Shown: positions 1 through 5,286 of the stretch, piece after piece
Layout of the letters: each line of letters opens with the position of its first letter
How positions within the stretch are numbered: the stretch's first letter is position 1
Assembly: GCA_945903675.1 (NCBI GenBank)
Contig: CAMDOP010000247.1
Location: forward strand, 1-5,286
DNA: 5,286 nt
Source of the DNA: Crenothrix polyspora
GTDB lineage: Bacteria; Pseudomonadota; Gammaproteobacteria; Methylococcales; Methylomonadaceae
Reading direction: 5' to 3'
Program-made: the position numbers and the translations under genes
The notes under the pieces: generated by a model
Told to the model about the DNA's origin: nothing
The model's input: only the letters and a program-made list of their open reading frames with translations
Database searches by the model: none

Positions 1-3
1 TTA

Positions 4-450
4 ATGGTTCATTTAACTATGTCTAATAAAAAACATCAAGGTTTTACCCTGATTGAAGTAATGATTGTTGTGGTTATTCTGGGAATTTTGGCATCTATTA
101 TCGTGCCAAAAATCATGGGTAGACCTGATGAAGCAAGGGCAACCCGAACACTACAAGATATCAGAGCTATTACGGCGGCATTGGATTTATTTCGACTGGA
201 CAATTACAGTTATCCAACAACCGAGCAAGGACTGGAAGCCTTGGTGACCAAGCCAGCAAACTTGCCTGAAGGAACGCACTGGAAACAAGGGGGCTATCTT
301 GATCAGTTGCCTCAAGATGCGTGGGGAAAACCATACTTTTATCTTAAGCCAGGAATTCATGGCGAGTTTGATCTTTATTCTTATGGTGCTGATGGTATTG
401 AGGGAGGTACTGAAGCGGGTGTAGACATTACCAATTGGATCAAGAAGTAG
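4..450 (+). CDS. gspG: Type II secretion system major pseudopilin GspG
   Basis: This is the major pseudopilin, which after cleavage and N-methylation polymerises into the periplasmic pseudopilus that drives substrate through the secretin. The prepilin peptidase site is clear: KKHQG^FTLIEV with cleavage after Gly13, Phe at +1 and Glu18 at +5, followed by a hydrophobic helix (about 14-36). Family blocks follow in order: the YPTTEQGLEAL block (70-80), LPQDAWGKPY (102-111; most relatives have DPWG, here Ala replaces Pro) and the C-terminal calcium-loop region DLYSYGADG (123-131) with DITNW near the end (141-145). The length of 148 residues is normal and the gene looks complete. The start at base 4 is part of TAATG (2-6), which could be the stop of an upstream gene (gspF would be usual) overlapping this start. 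The alternative ATG at 19 gives a more typical 8-residue leader; neither start has a clear ribosome binding site in view. The family assignment is very secure; the start is less so. Confidence 0.96.
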   Translation: MVHLTMSNKKHQGFTLIEVMIVVVILGILASIIVPKIMGRPDEARATRTLQDIRAITAALDLFRLDNYSYPTTEQGLEALVTKPANLPEGTHWKQGGYLDQLPQDAWGKPYFYLKPGIHGEFDLYSYGADGIEGGTEAGVDITNWIKK

Positions 451-609
451 CCGTGGCTTTGATCATGAATTTTACAGTTAAAGTCAGTACTATAAAAACT
501 TTGCTTAATTCAAAGGGAGAGTAACTACTGATTTGCATTGGATAACCATTTATAAAAACCTAACACTTTGATGGTTTCTTGTCTTTCGTTGGCAAACTGA
601 TTTTCTGGT
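451..609. other. Intergenic gap between gspG and gspH
   Basis: This 159-base AT-rich stretch is the only non-coding gap in an otherwise overlapping operon. It contains a 9-base direct repeat TATAAAAAC (491-499 and 551-559), a short inverted repeat CTTTG/CAAAG (499-503 and 511-515, 7-base loop) and a longer-loop inverted repeat AACCAT/ATGGTT (544-549 and 571-576) followed by a pyrimidine-rich stretch. TATAAA at 551-556 could serve as a -10 box with a poor -35 (CTGATT, 528-533, 17-base spacing). None of these is strong enough to call a terminator or promoter. A role in lowering or resetting expression between the abundant GspG and the minor pseudopilins is inference only. Confidence 0.5.
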
Positions 610-1122
610 ATGAACAAAGTTAAAGGATTTACCTTGATTGAATTACTTATCGTCTTGGTTTTGATAGGCATGATAACAGGAATGGCTATGCTTTCAATGG
701 GAACAGTGGATCCACGAGATCAACAAAAACTTGAAGCGGAAAGGATAGTTAAGCTTTTGGAATTGGCTACTCAGGAAAGTATCGCTCAGGGAGATGTTAT
801 GGGTTTGGAGTTGTTTAAACATGGTTATCGCTTTACAGTTATAAAGAAACAAAAATGGCAACCAGAAAGTACTGATATGGTTTTCAAAGCACGTCAGTTA
901 ATGCCACAAATGTCATTGTTCTTTGCAAGCCATCAACAAGATGTCAGTTTAGAGGAACAAAGTGTTGAAAGTATTGCCCCAAAACCACAGATTTTATTGA
1001 CTCCGGATGGAGAAATGGAGCTGTTTCAAATCAGAATGACTATGCAAAATAGTAATAGTACTTTTGTAATCAGTAATACTCCGCACGAAGGATTAATGAT
1101 CACTAGCCAAGATAATTCATGA
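610..1122 (+). CDS. gspH: Type II secretion system minor pseudopilin GspH
   Basis: This is a minor pseudopilin of the GspH/FimT family, thought to connect the GspI-J-K tip complex to the GspG filament. The leader is very short: MNKVKG^FTLIELL, cleaved after Gly6, with Glu11 at +5 and a hydrophobic helix to about residue 29. The globular part carries the family's C-terminal strand block: PQILLTPDGE (126-135), then MELFQIRM (136-143). The length of 170 residues is normal. An in-frame TGA at 598-600 leaves ATG 610 as the only ordinary start. No Shine-Dalgarno sequence precedes it (the bases before it read TTTTCTGGT), and the 159-base gap rules out coupling to gspG, so how it is translated is unclear. 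It ends in ATGA, overlapping gspI by 4 bases. Position between gspG and gspI separates it from the FimT proteins of type IV pili. Confidence 0.92.
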   Translation: MNKVKGFTLIELLIVLVLIGMITGMAMLSMGTVDPRDQQKLEAERIVKLLELATQESIAQGDVMGLELFKHGYRFTVIKKQKWQPESTDMVFKARQLMPQMSLFFASHQQDVSLEEQSVESIAPKPQILLTPDGEMELFQIRMTMQNSNSTFVISNTPHEGLMITSQDNS

Positions 1123-1493
1123 AGAGTCTGAATAAAAATAAAAAGGCTAATGGATTTACCTTGCTGGAAGTTCTAATTGCCTTAGCTATACTGGCAATTT
1201 TGATGGTTAGTGCGATTAAAATTACTGCAGATAATATTGAAAACTTATGGTATCTGGAAAATAAAACGCTGGCTGCCATAGTTGCAAGTAATCATGCTGT
1301 GCAATTACGATTGGATAAGGATAAACCTGAAAGAAAGGATGGTTGGGATGAAATGGCAGGTCGACGGTGGTATTGGCAGATTAAACGTGGTTTCTCAAAC
1401 ATAAAAGATCTGTGGTCATATCGAATAGAAGTATTTCTTGAGGGTGATAAAGAACCACTTGTTAGTCTACTTAGTAACGTAAGTAAAAGTTGA
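1119..1493 (+). CDS. gspI: Type II secretion system minor pseudopilin GspI
   Basis: This is a minor pseudopilin; in characterised systems GspI nucleates the pseudopilus tip by binding GspJ and GspK. The leader KKANG^FTLLEVLIALAI is cleaved after Gly12 and Glu17 is at +5; the hydrophobic helix runs to about residue 35. The segment after it is typical of GspI, with NLWYLENKTLA (42-52) followed by AIVASNHAVQLRL (53-65). The tryptophan-rich RRWYWQI (82-88) is also in the expected place. The length of 124 residues is normal for this smallest pseudopilin. The start ATG overlaps the gspH stop (ATGA), and there is no convincing ribosome binding site, so translation probably depends on ribosomes finishing gspH. 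Confidence 0.94.
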   Translation: MKSLNKNKKANGFTLLEVLIALAILAILMVSAIKITADNIENLWYLENKTLAAIVASNHAVQLRLDKDKPERKDGWDEMAGRRWYWQIKRGFSNIKDLWSYRIEVFLEGDKEPLVSLLSNVSKS

Positions 1494-2134
1494 TGAAAAC
1501 CAATAGTGTGTTTGGATGTCGTTCCGTTAGATTAAGTTTTTCATCAAAAGCAGCGACAAACATTTCCGGACAGCAGGGTTTTACCTTATTGGAAATACTG
1601 ATAGCACTGGCAATTTTTTCTATCATGTCGATGATGGCTTACGCCGGACTAACCGCAGTACTAGATGCTCGAGCAAGCGCAGTTCCGAGGTCGGAACAAC
1701 TGGCGCAATTACAAACTACCTTATATCTTCTCAATGAAGATTTAAGTCAAATAATAAAAAGACCAATTAGAGACGAATTCGGTACGACTGAGCCTGCTTT
1801 TTCGGTTGGGCGTGGTAATGAAATATTAGTTTTATCCCGGACAGTACCGACTTGGTCAAATAATGCAGGTGCAAATAAATTGTTAAGAGTCAGTTATAGT
1901 TTGGATAAGGATACTCTATTTCGGCGTGTCTGGATATTGCCTGATAGAACTCAGCAAACAGAGTATCGAAGTCGAAAGCTTATCACTACAAAAGGGGTGA
2001 CTTTAAGTAAGTTTAAAGTTGATACGCAGACTTGGGAGCCATTAAATAGTAGTAGCGATATTCCCAATGCCCTCGATATTAGTTTTAAACTGGATGGCAT
2101 AGGTACCATTCATCGTTCATTTTTTATTCATTAA
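1493..2134 (+). CDS. gspJ: Type II secretion system minor pseudopilin GspJ
   Basis: This is a minor pseudopilin of the tip complex, the partner of GspI and GspK. The processing site GQQG^FTLLEILIALAI is cleaved after Gly29 with Glu34 at +5. Family blocks are LLNEDLSQIIKRPIRDEFG (79-97), matching the usual DL-Q---R-IRD pattern, and LFRRVWILPDR (142-152). The product of 213 residues is of normal size. ATG 1493 overlaps the gspI stop by one base (TGATG); TTG at 1490 would add one residue. No ribosome binding site is visible. The oddity is the leader: 29 residues with four basic residues (K2, R10, R13, K19), where pseudopilin leaders usually have about 6-15. There is no ATG closer to the cleavage site; a GTG at codon 6 is the only near alternative. 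The assignment is secure; the start is less certain. Confidence 0.94.
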   Translation: MKTNSVFGCRSVRLSFSSKAATNISGQQGFTLLEILIALAIFSIMSMMAYAGLTAVLDARASAVPRSEQLAQLQTTLYLLNEDLSQIIKRPIRDEFGTTEPAFSVGRGNEILVLSRTVPTWSNNAGANKLLRVSYSLDKDTLFRRVWILPDRTQQTEYRSRKLITTKGVTLSKFKVDTQTWEPLNSSSDIPNALDISFKLDGIGTIHRSFFIH

Positions 2135-3084
2135 TGATCACAACTAAATCTCAATCAGTTAAGTCACAAAGAGGTATTGCACTTATTACTGTGATGTTGA
2201 TACTTGCTGTTGTTACTATCGTTTTAGTAGGCATGTCCAGCGACAGACAGATGGATATCCGCAGAACAGAAAATCAGCGTCGTTCAATACAAGCCTGGGA
2301 ATATGTATATGGAATTGAGGCGTGGGCAGAAACCCAGCTTAAAGTTGATTTTGCGAATAATCAATACGATGTCTTAATGGATCTTTGGAGCAAACCACTA
2401 GCCCCCAACCCAACGCCTGAAGGTATTGTGAAAGCTGATATCAGTGAATTGCAAGGTCGAATCAACTTGAATAATTTATTAGTTGAAGGTAGAGTCAGTG
2501 ATGAAGATGTGCAACGTTTAAGGCGTTTATTTAGTCATCTTGATATAAAGCCGGATTTAGTAGATGCAATATTGGATTGGATAGATCCCGATATGGAAAT
2601 TAGGTATCCGAATGGAGCAGAAGACGAAACCTATACTAAGTTTACACCACCTTTCCGGAGTGCAAATATTCCCTTTGTAGATATTAATGAGTTATTGCGC
2701 ATACAAGGTATCACTCATGATGACTTTAAAAAAATGTTACCTTATATATATGTTGCCGATGGTTATGAGCCCATAAATATCAATACTGCTAGCGCAGTGG
2801 TTTTGCGGACTTTTGCAGCTAATATAAGCAAAGATAAGGCTGAGTCTCTATATAGTGCAAGTGGCAAACCTTTCAAAAAGACTGAAGAATTTTTAGAAGA
2901 TGAGGCTATGGATGGTATTAGTATTAATAAAGAAAGTATAAGCGTGGACAGTCACTATTTCTTATTATCAGGACAAATCGACATGGAAAAAAGCGCCTTA
3001 CTATTCCAAACAGAGTTATATCGTGACGCCTTAGGTGCTGTTAAAGTCATTAGGCGTTTACGAAGGAGCTTAGATGATGGCTGA
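2134..3084 (+). CDS. gspK: Type II secretion system minor pseudopilin GspK
   Basis: GspK is the largest minor pseudopilin and caps the pseudopilus tip. The N-terminus SQRG^IALITVMLILAVVT is cleaved after Gly14. It has Thr19 where other pseudopilins have Glu at +5, a known hallmark of GspK. Large-domain motifs are in order: GRINLNNLL (108-116), AILDWIDPD (145-153), GAEDETY (161-167), FVDINELLRI (181-190) and PININTAS (213-220). The last two lie in the helix-hairpin-helix-like part of the family. The length of 316 residues is normal. The start overlaps the gspJ stop by one base (TAATG) with no Shine-Dalgarno, again suggesting coupled translation. The end overlaps gspL, and the gspL ribosome binding site lies within its last codons. 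Confidence 0.96.
   Translation: MITTKSQSVKSQRGIALITVMLILAVVTIVLVGMSSDRQMDIRRTENQRRSIQAWEYVYGIEAWAETQLKVDFANNQYDVLMDLWSKPLAPNPTPEGIVKADISELQGRINLNNLLVEGRVSDEDVQRLRRLFSHLDIKPDLVDAILDWIDPDMEIRYPNGAEDETYTKFTPPFRSANIPFVDINELLRIQGITHDDFKKMLPYIYVADGYEPININTASAVVLRTFAANISKDKAESLYSASGKPFKKTEEFLEDEAMDGISINKESISVDSHYFLLSGQIDMEKSALLFQTELYRDALGAVKVIRRLRRSLDDG
3063..3068 (+). promoter_or_regulatory. Ribosome binding site of gspL
   Basis: AAGGAG lies inside the 3' end of gspK, 5 bases before ATG 3074 and 8 bases before ATG 3077. It is the strongest Shine-Dalgarno in the window. The 8-base spacing slightly favours the second ATG, which would shorten GspL by one residue. Confidence 0.75.
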
Positions 3085-4279
3085 GCAAATTATAGCGAGA
3101 TTTCTTAGTCATAAAGATATGTTGCTGCAATGGTTAGTCCTAGATCATTCAAATACAAGAGAAATACAACAGGGGACATTGCAAGACTTGGCACAAACTG
3201 CAGGGGAAAATTTAGTTACCCTGTTATATCCCGCAGCTGAAGTGTTGTTGTTAGACATAGATTTACCAGTTAAAAGTAATAAGCAAATTAAAAAAGCGTT
3301 ACCCTTTGCCCTAGAAGAATTACTCGCAGACGAAATGGAAACCTACCATTTAGTATGGTATCGCCAAGTTAAAGGCAAGGTTTATGTAGCGGCAATCAAT
3401 CAAGAAAAATTTAAAACCTGTTTGACAGGTTTTAAAGAGCAAGGCATAAATCTGGGTAGTGTTTATCCTGAGAGCTTATGTCTGCCTTATCAAACAGACA
3501 GTTATTCTTTGTTTATGGATCACCAAAATGCCATTTTAAGGACAGGTCAATGGCAGGGGGGGGGGATTGATACGGATGCTTTACCTATAGTGTTGAATAA
3601 AATACTCAGTGATAATCCAGATTTGCATACTTTAGAGTGTTGGTCAGTCGGTGAACCAGCAATGTGGTTATCAGGATTGTCTGTCAACCTAAGCTATCAT
3701 GAAGCCGATCCTGGATTATTGCTCTTAAACGCAGATATCAAAAAAAAGGGTGGTCAGTTAAACCTATTAACGGGTGAATTTGAGAGAAAAAATAGTCGCA
3801 CTGTTGAATGGAAAAGATGGTTGCCAGCGCTGTGTATTATTTTTATAACATTTTTTTTACAAATAGGTTTTCTACTAAATAGCTATTGGCAAAAGAAAAC
3901 AGAGCTGGCAACAATAGAAGCTCAAACAACAAGTCTGTTCAAACAAACTTTTCCTGAGGTAAAACGTCTTGTCAATATTAAGGTGCAAGCTGAGCAGCAA
4001 TTAGTAGATCTTAAAAAACAAAGCATAAAAAAAGGCGGTAAATTTATGCCGCTGTTATATCAAACGGGAGAGGTGATAACTGCAAATCCGGGCTTGGAGA
4101 TTCGACAACTCGACTATATCAATGAGATGTTGCAGGTGCAATTAAATGCAACCGATATCTCTCAGGTAGAACAAGTTAAGCAACAACTTGAAGGCAGTAA
4201 TGAGTTGTTAATAAAAGTACAGTCTGCTGAGGCAAATCCAAAAGGCGTAGAGGTTCATTATGAAATTAAACAAAAATGA
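3074..4279 (+). CDS. gspL: Type II secretion system assembly platform protein GspL
   Basis: GspL is a single-pass inner-membrane protein whose cytoplasmic domain binds the ATPase GspE and whose periplasmic domain pairs with GspM. The cytoplasmic part (about 1-248) carries the family block ALPFALEELLADEMETYH (75-92). One membrane segment follows (about 250-270). The periplasmic ferredoxin-like part has the usual start FPEVKRLVN (293-301) and a predicted coiled or helical stretch after it. The length of 401 residues is normal. A well-placed AAGGAG gives independent initiation; ATG 3074 is used here but ATG 3077 is equally good. It overlaps gspK by 11 bases and gspM by 20. The oddity is a run of ten G residues at 3556-3565 encoding Gly162-164; the frame is open only with the present length (or changes of three). 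Confidence 0.93.
   Translation: MMAEQIIARFLSHKDMLLQWLVLDHSNTREIQQGTLQDLAQTAGENLVTLLYPAAEVLLLDIDLPVKSNKQIKKALPFALEELLADEMETYHLVWYRQVKGKVYVAAINQEKFKTCLTGFKEQGINLGSVYPESLCLPYQTDSYSLFMDHQNAILRTGQWQGGGIDTDALPIVLNKILSDNPDLHTLECWSVGEPAMWLSGLSVNLSYHEADPGLLLLNADIKKKGGQLNLLTGEFERKNSRTVEWKRWLPALCIIFITFFLQIGFLLNSYWQKKTELATIEAQTTSLFKQTFPEVKRLVNIKVQAEQQLVDLKKQSIKKGGKFMPLLYQTGEVITANPGLEIRQLDYINEMLQVQLNATDISQVEQVKQQLEGSNELLIKVQSAEANPKGVEVHYEIKQK
3556..3565 (+). repeat. G10 homopolymer inside gspL
   Basis: Ten consecutive G residues sit in the cytoplasmic-domain coding part of gspL (end of Gln161 through Gly164). I see no other G or C run of comparable length in the window. One extra G would bring TGA (3568-3570) into frame at once; one fewer would reach TAG at 3588-3590. 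Either change would end the protein about 75-85 residues before the membrane segment. Tracts of this kind are known to mutate by slipped-strand mispairing in other bacteria; whether this one varies cannot be seen from one sequence. Confidence 0.9.
4249..4253 (+). promoter_or_regulatory. Ribosome binding site of gspM
   Basis: AGAGG lies 6 bases before ATG 4260, within the last codons of gspL. It supports this start and gives gspM its own initiation signal on top of the 20-base overlap. Confidence 0.6.
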
Positions 4280-4772
4280 TTTGCTACAACGCTTTCAAAA
4301 GTTGTCGCAAAGAGAGCGTTTACTATCCACTGGCACGGTTTTACTTATCGTTTTTTATAGTTTCTATCTGTTAATTTATGTACCTATTGCTAATGAAGAA
4401 ATTTTGTTTGATCAAAAAATAGCAAGTCAAAAACTGGCCTATCAGTACCTAAAGCAAATAAGTACAGAAGTTTCGGAGCTACAAAAAAATCAGATCGAAG
4501 TTGTTAAGAATCAGGAAGGACAATCTTTAATGGATATAATAGATTCGAGCAGCATACAAATGCAAATAAAACCAACTATTAAGCGCGTTGTCCCTGATGA
4601 TGCGAATAACGTTACTTTATGGTTAGAAAATACCAACTTTGATCAATTTATTGATTGGTTAATTGAGTTGGAATCAAAGTATGGAGTTACCGTAACCCAA
4701 ATAAAGATTACAAATGATCAATTAAATACAGGTAGGGTTGCTACAAGAGTACAACTGAGTAATGGGTTATGA
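4260..4772 (+). CDS. gspM: Type II secretion system assembly platform protein GspM
   Basis: GspM is a bitopic inner-membrane protein that stabilises GspL and joins GspC, E, F and L in the assembly platform. The sequence has the family plan: a short cytoplasmic start with LSQRERLL (15-22), one membrane segment (about 24-41), a polar helical linker likely to form a coiled coil (about 44-85), then a small periplasmic domain. That domain has FDQFIDWLIELESKYGV (127-143) and the closing strand pattern GRVATRVQL (158-166). The 170-residue length is normal. The last gspM codon and stop overlap the stop of the convergent gene by 6 bases. No gspN follows, which is common in other T2SS loci. Confidence 0.93.
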   Translation: MKLNKNDLLQRFQKLSQRERLLSTGTVLLIVFYSFYLLIYVPIANEEILFDQKIASQKLAYQYLKQISTEVSELQKNQIEVVKNQEGQSLMDIIDSSSIQMQIKPTIKRVVPDDANNVTLWLENTNFDQFIDWLIELESKYGVTVTQIKITNDQLNTGRVATRVQLSNGL

Positions 4773-5252
4773 TGATTTTTCATCGTTTTCGTCAGTCATT
4801 TCAAATTTATTGTATTTACTGCATAAATAATTTTCAAGCCAGACTTTACTATCGGGTTCTTTAAAAGGCTGTGCTTCTTTTATTTGTGATAATGTCTGGC
4901 CTAAAAGATAATCAGGCATTAATAGTAATTCAATATCATGCATGCCAACAAACTTGTCGGGATTGGCATTTCCGTAATTAATGATTTTAAAAAGATGTTG
5001 TTTTTTTAAATTAAAATTTTGTTTCAGTTCTTCATTAAACTTTATAAATAATGGAAGTAAGTCACTGCCTGTATGATTTAAATAATTGAATTTACTTGTT
5101 TTATTTAAAATATAATTAATAGCAAATCGGTAAATATCAGACTCTCTAACATACAGACGAGAAGCTAGCTTTTGAACCCCTAAACGTTCATTACTATCCA
5201 AGCGCATTGAAACAATATTTTTTTTCTTGTCCAGCATTTCATCTGTGGTCAT
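4767..5252 (-). CDS. Hypothetical protein with probable ribbon-helix-helix N-terminus
   Basis: I do not recognise this gene by name. The 161-residue product has an N-terminal stretch resembling ribbon-helix-helix (CopG/Arc/MetJ-like) DNA-binding proteins. A short strand, NIVSMRLD (12-19), is followed by a helix beginning NERLGVQKLA (21-30). A turn (YVRES, 34-38) then leads into a second helix (38-50). The rest (about 65-130) is mixed helical with no motif I can assign, and the C-terminus is acidic (EMTDENDEKSS). There is no signal peptide or membrane segment, so it is probably cytoplasmic. ATG 5250-5252 is chosen as the longest start; an ATG at codon 6 is possible and neither has a clear ribosome binding site. 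The stretch looks more AT-rich than the gsp genes. It converges on gspM with overlapping stops, so it is not part of the operon. A DNA-binding role is inference from fold resemblance. Confidence 0.8.
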   Translation of the reverse strand: MTTDEMLDKKKNIVSMRLDSNERLGVQKLASRLYVRESDIYRFAINYILNKTSKFNYLNHTGSDLLPLFIKFNEELKQNFNLKKQHLFKIINYGNANPDKFVGMHDIELLLMPDYLLGQTLSQIKEAQPFKEPDSKVWLENYLCSKYNKFEMTDENDEKSS

Positions 5253-5286
5253 GATCTAGTGTAGGCTTAATAAATAATCAATTTTT

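Noticed and set aside
65..247. 60-codon open frame in another frame within gspG
   Set aside because: It lies fully inside a strongly conserved gspG and its product resembles no family; it is a shadow frame.
465..524. 19-codon open frame in the gspG-gspH gap
   Set aside because: No ribosome binding site, no recognisable peptide features, and such short frames are expected by chance in AT-rich sequence.
528..556. Possible promoter CTGATT-N17-TATAAA before gspH
   Set aside because: The -35 match is poor and TATAAA is common in this base composition; noted under the gap but not called as a promoter.
3740..3750. A8-GGG slippery stretch in gspL as a programmed frameshift site
   Set aside because: A runs of 7-8 are frequent in this AT-rich window, and a -1 shift reaches a stop after about ten codons with no meaningful product.
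4771..4784. GATGA-TTTT-TCATC hairpin as a terminator
   Set aside because: The stem is only 5 bp, GC-poor and lacks a proper following T run on either strand.
5218..5225. Eight-base A tract (minus strand) near the start of the reverse gene as a phase-variation site
   Set aside because: The length is unremarkable for AT-rich sequence and other A/T runs of 7-8 occur nearby.
5253..5286. Promoter for the reverse-strand gene
   Set aside because: Only 34 bases are available; there is no matched -35/-10 pair, and the promoter may lie beyond the window.

Overview
The window carries most of a type II secretion system (T2SS, general secretory pathway) operon on the + strand, plus one convergent gene of unknown function on the - strand. 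Seven consecutive genes read gspG-gspH-gspI-gspJ-gspK-gspL-gspM. Five encode pseudopilins with a prepilin-type leader: G^F followed by Glu at +5 in G, H, I and J, and G^I without that Glu in K. The last two encode the inner-membrane assembly platform proteins GspL and GspM. The low GC content, the gene order and the protein sequences suggest an AT-rich gammaproteobacterium. I cannot name the species. A methanotroph-type (Methylococcales) host is only a weak impression, from the small reverse-strand protein.

Layout. Bases 4-450 hold gspG, the major pseudopilin; a TAATG at 2-6 suggests its start overlaps the stop of a preceding gene. A 159-base gap (451-609) follows, the only real gap in the operon. 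From 610 to 4772 six genes are packed end to end with overlaps: H/I by 4 bases, I/J by 1, J/K by 1, K/L by 11 (or 8), L/M by 20. At 4767-5252 on the opposite strand lies a 161-residue protein with a probable ribbon-helix-helix DNA-binding start. It meets gspM tail to tail with a 6-base overlap of the stop codons. The last 34 bases are AT-rich, with no feature I can support.

How the genes work together (established for the family). GspG polymerises into the periplasmic pseudopilus. GspH, I, J and K form its tip complex and are processed by a prepilin peptidase (GspO/PilD, not in the window). GspL links the cytoplasmic ATPase GspE to the inner-membrane platform, and GspM pairs with GspL. GspC, D, E, F and O are not seen. 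E and F (and perhaps C and D) may lie upstream of base 1. No gspN follows gspM.

The most notable point is an uninterrupted run of ten G residues inside gspL in an otherwise AT-rich sequence. Loss or gain of a single G would end GspL before its membrane segment. This makes it a candidate slippage or phase-variation site, or a sequencing error to exclude. The rest is a conventional T2SS cluster; I see no clear evidence of a new system.
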